From Aminipila sp032051575 (lineage in GTDB: Bacteria > Bacillota > Clostridia > Peptostreptococcales > Anaerovoracaceae): a stretch of 64,000 bases of DNA. The notes beneath the pieces are model-generated. The model saw only the letters and a program-made list of their open reading frames with translations, was not told the origin of the DNA and made no database searches. Shown piece after piece: positions 57,916-64,000 of the stretch (positions within the stretch are counted from its first letter, which is position 1; the number at the start of each line of letters is the position of its first letter). The stretch spans positions 62,001 to 126,000 of the forward strand of contig NZ_DAMBYD010000007.1 of NCBI RefSeq assembly GCF_032051575.1. Direction: 5' to 3'. Made by a program: the position numbers and the translations under genes.

Positions 57916-60504
57916 CTAAATTTTGAATTGTAACTTTATACCATCTGAATCAAGTAAAATCTTACTTCCATCCATTATTTGACCTTTTATAATCATAGCT
58001 GCAATTTCCGTTTCCACATACTTTTGTAAGTATCTCTTAACAGGTCTTGCACCATAAGCAGGTGTATAGCTTTCATTTGCAATTAATTTTTTTGCCGCAT
58101 CCGTAAGTTCAATAGCTATATTCTTCTCCCCTAATCTTGCTTTCAGTGAAATCATTGAGATATCAATAATCTTAGTAATTTGACTTTCTGTAAGTGGAGA
58201 AAATACAACAATATCATCAATTCTGTTTAAGAACTCAGGCTTGAAATATTTCTTCATTTCATCTGAAACTTGTTCCTTTACTTTCTGGTCTATGGTTCCA
58301 TCCTGCTTAATATTGTCAATTAAGTATGGACTGCCAATGTTGGAAGTCATAATAACTATAGTATTTTTAAAGTCTACAGTTCTTCCCTGATTATCTGTTA
58401 AACGTCCATCATCCAGAAGTTGTAGCAAAATGTTGAATACATCCGGATGTGCTTTTTCTATTTCGTCAAACAAAATTACACTATAGGGTCTTCTTCTGAC
58501 TGCCTCAGTAAGCTGACCGCCTTCGTCGTAGCCTACATATCCAGGAGGAGCACCTACCAGTCTTGATACAGAATGTTTTTCCATATATTCAGACATATCT
58601 ATACGAATCATATTTTTCTCAGTATCAAATAGCGATTCAGAAAGAGATTTTGCAAGTTCAGTTTTACCCACTCCTGTTGGTCCTAAAAAGATAAATGAAC
58701 CGATTGGTCTGTTAGCGGCTTTAAGACCTGCTCTGGCACGTAAAACAGCCTCTGACACCACCGTTACTGCTTCTTCCTGACCGATTACCCTTTTATGAAG
58801 AATTTCAGGCAGTTTCAAAAGCTTTTCCCGTTCAGATTCCACCAAACGGCTAACCGGAATTCCAGTCCATCCAGCTACTACTTCTGCAATTTCTTCTTCT
58901 GTGACTTCTTCCTTCAAAAGCTTTCTTTCTGCTTTTTCTTTCTGCACACTTTCAGCCTCCTGAAGCTTTCTCTCAAGTTCAGGAAGTGTACCATATTTCA
59001 ATTTTGCTAAAAGTTCTAAATCATACTTCCTTTCTGCATCTTCTATCTGATGTTTTACATCTTCTACCTGCTGTTTTACCGCCTTTAGATCAGTGATTGA
59101 TTTCTTTTCCGTTTCCCACTGTGCTCTCATAGAAGCATTTTCATCTTTTAATTCAGAAAGTTCTCTTTCTAAGTTCTCTAACCTCTGTTGTGATGCCTTA
59201 TCCTTTTCCTTTGAAAGTGCCTGTTTTTCAATTTCCAGCTGCATAATCTTTCTGGAGATCTCATCCAATTCAGTTGGTAAGCTATCAATTTCAGTTCTTA
59301 TTTTAGAGGCCGCTTCATCCATAAGGTCAATGGCTTTATCCGGTAAAAATCGGTCACTAATATACCGATCAGAAAGTGTAGCGCAGGCAATTAAAGCTCC
59401 ATCTGTAATTCTCACGCCATGATGAATCTCAAAGCGTTCCTTCAAACCTCTCAAAATTGAAATGGTGTCTTCCACTGTAGGCTGATCTACCAGCACCTTC
59501 TGGAATCGTCTTTCAAGGGCAGCATCCTTTTCAATATATTTTCTATACTCGTCTAAAGTCGTAGCCCCTATGCAATGTAATTCTCCTCTGGCAAGTTTTG
59601 GTTTTAACAGATTACCCGCATCCATAGAGCCTTCTGTTCTGCCTGCACCTACTATGTTATGAATTTCATCTATAAACAATAGGATACGGCCTTCAGATTT
59701 CTCAACCTCATTCAATACGGCCTTTAACCTTTCCTCAAATTCACCTCTGAATTTTGCCCCTGCAATCAGAGCTCCCATATCTAAGGCAAAAATAGTCTTA
59801 TCTTTAAGTCCTTCTGGTACATCACCATTTAAAATTCTTTGTGCCAGTCCTTCAACAACAGCTGTCTTACCAACACCAGGTTCACCAATTAAAACTGGAT
59901 TGTTTTTGGTTCTTCTTGATAATATCTGTATGGCATGACGTATTTCGGAATCTCTACCTATAACCGGATCCAGCTTTCCTTCTCTTGCCATTTCAACCAA
60001 ATCTCTGCCATATTTACTTAAAGCTTCATAGTTTTCTTCAGGGTTCTGACTTGTAACCCTTTGATTTCCTCTTACCTTAGTTAAATTCTGCAAAAATTTT
60101 TCCTTTGTGATGTCATACTTTTTAAATATTCTTGAAGATGGGGTTTGCTTTTCATCCAGTAGTGCTAAATATATGTGCTCGACACTTACATACTCATCTT
60201 TAAAATTAGAAGCAATCTTTTCAGCCTCCATTAAAAGTTTACTAAGTCGTTTAGTTGAATAAATATCGTCATTACCTCCTGCCACTTTAGGTAATTTCTC
60301 TAGTTCTTCTGTTAAATCCCGTACTACATTCTCAGTATTTACTCCCATATAATTAATCAGTTTGGGAATAAGACCTTCTTGCTGCTGCATCAAAGCTAGA
60401 TGTAAATGTTCTCCATCCAGCTGCTGATGTCCCTCTTGAATGGCTATATTCTGACAATCCATGATTGCACTTTGTGCATTTTGTGTATATTTATCAAAGT
60501 TCAT
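57916..60504 (-). CDS. clpB: ClpB disaggregase (AAA+ chaperone)
   Basis: The 862-residue protein has the Clp N-domain repeats (about 1-145), a first AAA+ module with GEPGVGKTAVVEGLA, a coiled-coil middle domain at about 400-525 (unlike ClpC), and a second AAA+ module with GPTGVGKTELAKSL and LFDEIEKAHPDVF. It rescues aggregated proteins with the DnaK system. GGGAGGGATAAAAA precedes the ATG. It is monocistronic and under CIRCE control (60580-60606). Confidence 0.97.
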   Translation of the reverse strand: MNFDKYTQNAQSAIMDCQNIAIQEGHQQLDGEHLHLALMQQQEGLIPKLINYMGVNTENVVRDLTEELEKLPKVAGGNDDIYSTKRLSKLLMEAEKIASNFKDEYVSVEHIYLALLDEKQTPSSRIFKKYDITKEKFLQNLTKVRGNQRVTSQNPEENYEALSKYGRDLVEMAREGKLDPVIGRDSEIRHAIQILSRRTKNNPVLIGEPGVGKTAVVEGLAQRILNGDVPEGLKDKTIFALDMGALIAGAKFRGEFEERLKAVLNEVEKSEGRILLFIDEIHNIVGAGRTEGSMDAGNLLKPKLARGELHCIGATTLDEYRKYIEKDAALERRFQKVLVDQPTVEDTISILRGLKERFEIHHGVRITDGALIACATLSDRYISDRFLPDKAIDLMDEAASKIRTEIDSLPTELDEISRKIMQLEIEKQALSKEKDKASQQRLENLERELSELKDENASMRAQWETEKKSITDLKAVKQQVEDVKHQIEDAERKYDLELLAKLKYGTLPELERKLQEAESVQKEKAERKLLKEEVTEEEIAEVVAGWTGIPVSRLVESEREKLLKLPEILHKRVIGQEEAVTVVSEAVLRARAGLKAANRPIGSFIFLGPTGVGKTELAKSLSESLFDTEKNMIRIDMSEYMEKHSVSRLVGAPPGYVGYDEGGQLTEAVRRRPYSVILFDEIEKAHPDVFNILLQLLDDGRLTDNQGRTVDFKNTIVIMTSNIGSPYLIDNIKQDGTIDQKVKEQVSDEMKKYFKPEFLNRIDDIVVFSPLTESQITKIIDISMISLKARLGEKNIAIELTDAAKKLIANESYTPAYGARPVKRYLQKYVETEIAAMIIKGQIMDGSKILLDSDGIKLQFKI

Positions 60505-60579
60505 TTTTTATCCCTCCCTTAAATGTTTTTTCCTTATACTGCTATCTTATACCTGCGGAATCAAAAAGTAAATACCTTT

Positions 60580-60606
60580 TTAGCACTCACTAACACAGAG
60601 TGCTAA
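60580..60606 (-). promoter_or_regulatory. CIRCE operator (HrcA site) of clpB
   Basis: TTAGCACTC and GAGTGCTAA flank a 9-base spacer, a perfect CIRCE element. It is 76 bases upstream of the clpB start codon, indicating heat-shock control by HrcA, which is not encoded in the window. Confidence 0.97.
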
Positions 60607-60662
60607 CAACTCCTTAATATGCACTGAAATTTAAAGGTTTTTGATTGAAATTTTTTAATTAA

Positions 60663-60701
60663 AAAAATCCTCCCTAACGCTCAAGTCAAAGGAGGATTTT
60701 T
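60663..60701 (-). terminator. Terminator after the M50 protease gene
   Basis: AAAAATCCTCC pairs with GGAGGATTTTT around a 17-base loop, and a T-run follows on the minus strand. It lies between the M50 gene and the CIRCE element of clpB. Confidence 0.85.
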
Positions 60702-60707
60702 GCACTC

Positions 60708-61436
60708 TTAATATAACGGTAAATTAAACATCATTACTAAAACATGCCAGCATAAGGTTACTAACGGAGTAAGTATAAAATCTGTTATATCTAATATAAT
60801 TAGAACCATTAAAATTAAAAAGCCTTTATCATATATTTTATAATATAATTCTGTACTTCTAAGATTAAACAGTTCTGTTACAATGCCAAACCCATCAAGC
60901 GGCGGGATAGGCAATAAGTTAAAAATCATAAGTACCAGATTTATTGAAATAATATTTCCCAGTATCTGTTGAACTACACCACCCATATAAGAATAAAAAA
61001 TAAATGTAGTTGCAAATTGGGTAAATAATTTTAAAATTCCAGCAGCTGCTATTGCAATTAAAAGGTTCATCACTACCCCTGCAATAGACACAATCAACCC
61101 ATCCCTTCTGGGATTTTTAAAGTTCCTCATATCAATCTGAACCGGTACACCCCATCCAAATCCTGCAATCATCAAGCATAAGAATCCAAATGGATCAATA
61201 TGTGCAGCTGGATTTAAAGTTACACGCCCCTGGTATTTGGGCGTCATATCACCTAACTTATATGCCGCAATTGCATGACCAAATTCGTGGAAAGACAAAC
61301 CTATTATAATGGCTGGCAAAGAAAGCAGCATACTCATTAACCAGTCTATCGGATTTGACATACGTCCATTCGTAAATGACATGCCCGCCATTATAAGAAT
61401 TAAAACTAAAAAAGTTGGATTAAAAAATCTTTTCAA
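60708..61436 (-). CDS. Site-2-type M50 metalloprotease
   Basis: The 242-residue membrane protein has the zinc motif SFHEFGHAIAAYKLGD (H-E-x-x-H) in its third segment and the LDG motif NLLPIPPLDGFGIV later, with about six membrane helices. Such proteases cut membrane helices inside the bilayer, often to release regulators. This compact group lacks a PDZ domain. It starts at TTG after AAAGGA. No substrate candidate is adjacent. Confidence 0.9.
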   Translation of the reverse strand: MKRFFNPTFLVLILIMAGMSFTNGRMSNPIDWLMSMLLSLPAIIIGLSFHEFGHAIAAYKLGDMTPKYQGRVTLNPAAHIDPFGFLCLMIAGFGWGVPVQIDMRNFKNPRRDGLIVSIAGVVMNLLIAIAAAGILKLFTQFATTFIFYSYMGGVVQQILGNIISINLVLMIFNLLPIPPLDGFGIVTELFNLRSTELYYKIYDKGFLILMVLIILDITDFILTPLVTLCWHVLVMMFNLPLY

Positions 61437-61561
61437 AATATTATCATTCCTTTCAGGTATTTATTCAATTCAAAATTATACTTCAACATTTTATCACAAA
61501 ATACAGTTTACGCAAATAGTATATAGTATATGAAATTACGCAAGGGGTGAATTGAAGTAAT

Positions 61562-61912
61562 ATGAAAAGAAAATGTTATTGTGTGGCAATTTATACAATC
61601 AAACCTGGTGACACACTTTATTCTATTTGTAAAAATTATAACGTATCTGTTTGTGATCTAATGATGGCAAATAAAATTAGGAATCCATACAATCTAAGAA
61701 TCGGGATGAAAATCTGCATTCCTGGTGAGCTAGAAACTATGGAGCCTACAGACCCAGTATGCCAAGGTACTTTATATACAGTAGAAAAAGGTGATACTTT
61801 ATACATGATTGCCAAAATGCACAGGGTGTCGCTAAACGCTATTATGGAAGCAAACCCTGACATTGATCCATATAACTTGAGAGTAGGAATGAAGCTCTGT
61901 ATTCCTAAATAA
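61562..61912 (+). CDS. Small protein with two LysM domains
   Basis: The 116-residue product is almost only two LysM repeats (about 8-52 and 68-115): TIKPGDTLYSICKNYNVSV and VEKGDTLYMIAKMHRVSL, each ending NLRxGMKxCIP. LysM binds peptidoglycan or chitin. There is no clear signal peptide, so it may be a spore-coat or non-classically exported protein. The start has AAGGGG rather far upstream (about 14 bases). It is monocistronic on the plus strand with its own terminator. Confidence 0.9.
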   Translation: MKRKCYCVAIYTIKPGDTLYSICKNYNVSVCDLMMANKIRNPYNLRIGMKICIPGELETMEPTDPVCQGTLYTVEKGDTLYMIAKMHRVSLNAIMEANPDIDPYNLRVGMKLCIPK

Positions 61913-61927
61913 ACATATCATACTTAA

Positions 61928-61956
61928 ATACCCGGCAGCGCCGTGCTTCCGGGTAT
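61928..61956. terminator. Terminator after the LysM gene
   Basis: ATACCCGG and CCGGGTAT form an 8-pair G+C-rich stem, followed by CATTTTAGTTTT on the plus strand. Confidence 0.75.
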
Positions 61957-61972
61957 CATTTTAGTTTTAGCC

Positions 61973-63445
61973 TTACAGTATGTCAGTTAAAAGTCTTGCG
62001 ATTGATTCCTTAAACTTTATTACCAGGCCCCTGTTTCTATAAACTGATTTAGTAAGTTCATGGCAGTCAGCCATATCATTTTCAAATATAGCTTCCATTT
62101 TATACGCTTCGCCTTCATCAAATAAGAAGGCATTTGCCTCAAAATTTAATTTAAAACTTCTAACGTCAAAATTGGCAGTACCTATGGACGCCACTTCTCC
62201 ATCCACAACCATAGTTTTAGCATGAAGAAATCCTTTATCATAAACAAAAACTCTTGCTCCTGAATGTATTAATTCTCCTGCATAAGCATAGGTTGCCCAA
62301 TATACAAACATATGATCAGGCATACTTGGAATCATGATTTTTACATCAACACCTGATTGTGCAGCCATTTTTAAAGATTCTAATACACTATTATCTGGAA
62401 CAAAATATGGTGTCTGAATATAAATATTTTTTCTTGCAGATGTAATCATCTTCATGTAACAACGCTTTATCTGTGATTTTCCTTCATCAGGTCCGCAAGA
62501 TACGATCTGAACTCCTGTACAGCCTGCCTTTATTATATCACTATAATATGCTTCAGAGAGAATTAGTTCTTCTTTTGACGCAAATCTCCAATCCATTAAA
62601 AATCTGGCATTAATATCTTGAACACATCCGCCTAGAACCCTAAGATGAGTATCCCTCCAATAACCAAACTTTTTCTTCATTCCTAAATATTCTTTGCCTA
62701 TATTAAACCCTCCAATATAGCCAACTTCTCCATCAATAACCACAATCTTTCTATGGTTTCGGTAATTTAATTTCATATTTATAAGTTTAAACTTAGGTGG
62801 AAAGAAGAAAGCCACACGCCCTCCAGCCTCCACAAGGGCTCGTATGCATGCAGTTCTTTTAGAAAACTGCCTGCCACCCATTGCATCAATAAGTAATCTG
62901 ACTTCGATACCTTGCTTAGCTCTGTCTGTCAATGCTTCAATTAATTTTCTTCCAACAGGATCATTCTTTATAATAAAATATTGGATGTTAATGGTATTCT
63001 CCGCATTTTCTATGTCTTCTAACAACTTATCCAGCATTTGATTCCCATCTGTAATAATGGTGGCCTTGTTGTCTTCTGTATAGAAAGCCTGTCCATATAC
63101 CTGATTAAGCCTAATCATGTCTTTCCAACGTTTAGCTGCTTCAGTAGTGAAAACATATTCCCCATTTTTCATTTCTGTAATCTGAGTCTGAAGAGACGTG
63201 TTGATAACTTCTTCTTCAAACCGTGTTAATTTAAAAATCTTTTTTCTAGAAAGGTTCTGCGAAAATAGGAAATAAAATAAAATTCCCACCACAGGCAGCA
63301 AAAATAATATCATAATCCATGCCAATGTTGCAGAGGGATTTTTTCTTTCTAAAAAAATAATCGTACATGCAATGACCATATTGACAATAAATAGTACTGT
63401 TAAAAAATAGGGTATATGGCTTAAAATAAAATAAACTGAATACAA
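61973..63445 (-). CDS. cls: Cardiolipin synthase
   Basis: The approximately 490-residue membrane enzyme joins two phosphatidylglycerol molecules to cardiolipin. Two N-terminal helices (about 5-60) are followed by two phospholipase-D motifs: YRNHRKIVVIDGEVGYIGG and FLHAKTMVVDGEVASIGT, both H-x-K-x4-D complete. I start at TTG (63445) because GGGG lies 8 bases upstream; a GTG nine bases earlier abuts that site. It follows the PstS-like gene by 13 bases, perhaps in one transcript. Confidence 0.95.
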   Translation of the reverse strand: MYSVYFILSHIPYFLTVLFIVNMVIACTIIFLERKNPSATLAWIMILFLLPVVGILFYFLFSQNLSRKKIFKLTRFEEEVINTSLQTQITEMKNGEYVFTTEAAKRWKDMIRLNQVYGQAFYTEDNKATIITDGNQMLDKLLEDIENAENTINIQYFIIKNDPVGRKLIEALTDRAKQGIEVRLLIDAMGGRQFSKRTACIRALVEAGGRVAFFFPPKFKLINMKLNYRNHRKIVVIDGEVGYIGGFNIGKEYLGMKKKFGYWRDTHLRVLGGCVQDINARFLMDWRFASKEELILSEAYYSDIIKAGCTGVQIVSCGPDEGKSQIKRCYMKMITSARKNIYIQTPYFVPDNSVLESLKMAAQSGVDVKIMIPSMPDHMFVYWATYAYAGELIHSGARVFVYDKGFLHAKTMVVDGEVASIGTANFDVRSFKLNFEANAFLFDEGEAYKMEAIFENDMADCHELTKSVYRNRGLVIKFKESIARLLTDIL

Positions 63446-63458
63446 TATGGTCACCCCT

Positions 63459-64000
63459 TTATTTATTATTATCGTGCCTTATAAAACCATTCTGTTCTGC
63501 CATTTTCTGTCCCTCATCACTTAATATCCATTTAATAAATTTCAGTTTCAGGGGCTGAGGTTCTGCATTGACAGCTGTATCAGTAGTTTTGCTATCACTT
63601 GTAGCATCCTTTGTTTCAACAGACTCCGTGGCTCTCATTGCATCAACTTTGTCATCAACAGAACTTATCACATCCGTTAAACTCTTCGTGTTTTCCTCTG
63701 TTGTAACAATAGCATATGTATATGTTGTCAATGGATATTCTGCACTTGCAATAGTTTTTTTATCTGGCTGGATTCCATTAACAGCAATTATTTTAACATC
63801 ATCACTTTTTTTATTTTTTGCTAGGTAATAATAATAGGAATAGCCAATTGAACCCGTATTGGATGAAACATCCTTTATGATATCCTTCGTATCTGACACT
63901 TTCATTTGATCTGATGCTTTCATTATCTCATTCTTATTAATAACATATTTATTCATGCCTAATTGACTTCCTGAGTTATCGGTACGCTGATATGCTACAA
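63459..64000 (-). CDS. PstS-like phosphate-binding protein, C-terminal part (cut by right edge)
   Basis: The reading frame runs past the window: upstream of the first ATG (63956) it continues VAYQRTDNSGSQLGMNKY, which matches the family's conserved phosphate loop Q-R-x-x-x-S-G-S-Q. So the true start is outside. Further down, DVSSNTGSIGYSYYYYLA and LKFIKWILSDEGQKMAEQNG are typical of the second lobe and C-terminus of PstS-like proteins. A linker of Thr, Asp and Ser (around TKDATSDSKTTDT) is inserted near the end, unusual for the family. It ends 13 bases before cls. Confidence 0.82.
   Translation of the reverse strand, partial: VAYQRTDNSGSQLGMNKYVINKNEIMKASDQMKVSDTKDIIKDVSSNTGSIGYSYYYYLAKNKKSDDVKIIAVNGIQPDKKTIASAEYPLTTYTYAIVTTEENTKSLTDVISSVDDKVDAMRATESVETKDATSDSKTTDTAVNAEPQPLKLKFIKWILSDEGQKMAEQNGFIRHDNNK

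Noticed and set aside
63459..63956. A complete small gene starting at ATG 63956
   Set aside because: The frame continues upstream into QRTDNSGSQLG, a conserved internal PstS loop, so the gene is cut by the window edge.
1..64000. CRISPR arrays, rRNA, tRNA, prophage
   Set aside because: No regularly spaced repeats, no rRNA or tRNA signatures and no phage structural genes were seen by eye; a tRNA missed by eye cannot be excluded without a scan.

Overview
The window looks like chromosome of an AT-rich, anaerobic, Gram-positive Firmicute, most likely class Clostridia. Supporting signs are a glycyl-radical pyruvate formate-lyase behind a ZTP riboswitch, cofactor-independent phosphoglycerate mutase, a SpoVB-like flippase, SLH-anchored surface proteins, CIRCE-controlled clpB, strong GGAGG ribosome sites and frequent TTG/GTG starts. 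I saw no rRNA, tRNA, insertion sequence, prophage or CRISPR array. Most genes are on the minus strand.

Positions 1-21,200 are the unusual part. Four cobalamin riboswitches (one cut by the left edge) and one decayed copy lie here, all on the minus strand, each with a promoter and most with a terminator hairpin. One leads an ExbB-like/DUF2149 pair (4.1-4.7 kb). One leads a small unknown protein, a TIM-barrel protein, a DUF2284 protein and a protein made only of homing-endonuclease-associated repeats (0.2-3.3 kb). One leads an SseB-like protein and a 1809-residue SLH surface protein with a transcobalamin-like (DUF4430) domain (12.7-19.0 kb). The decayed copy leads a two-gene ABC transporter (19.5-21.0 kb). 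Between these blocks is a tight minus-strand run (5.1-12.4 kb): nucleotidyltransferase, HEPN protein, AddA, NYN-LOTUS protein, arginase-fold protein and a second repeat-only protein.

Positions 21.2-41.9 kb are mainly housekeeping: SpoVB-like flippase, gpmI, a TatD-associated radical SAM protein, a peptide-use block (OPT transporter, PqqD-like protein, small membrane protein, PepD), a CpXC protein, a GH26 glycanase, two flavoproteins, a metallophosphoesterase, a SulP-DUF308-USP group, DNA polymerase IV and a DEAD-box helicase.

Positions 42-64 kb hold two GGDEF-EAL proteins, a polyferredoxin membrane protein, a zinc-type ABC operon ending in a Fur-family regulator and cobO, a frameshifted CoA-binding gene, a methyltransferase, a flavodoxin-ferredoxin fusion, a DUF134 regulator with clear palindromic operators beside a decayed NifX-MBL remnant and an intact NifX-like gene, pflB with its ZTP riboswitch, a transglutaminase-SLH protein, clpB, an M50 protease, a LysM protein, cardiolipin synthase and a PstS-like gene running off the right edge.

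The genes most likely to form something undescribed are the B12-controlled blocks and the two repeat-only proteins near the left end. Coordinates and motif calls were read by eye, and no database search was run.
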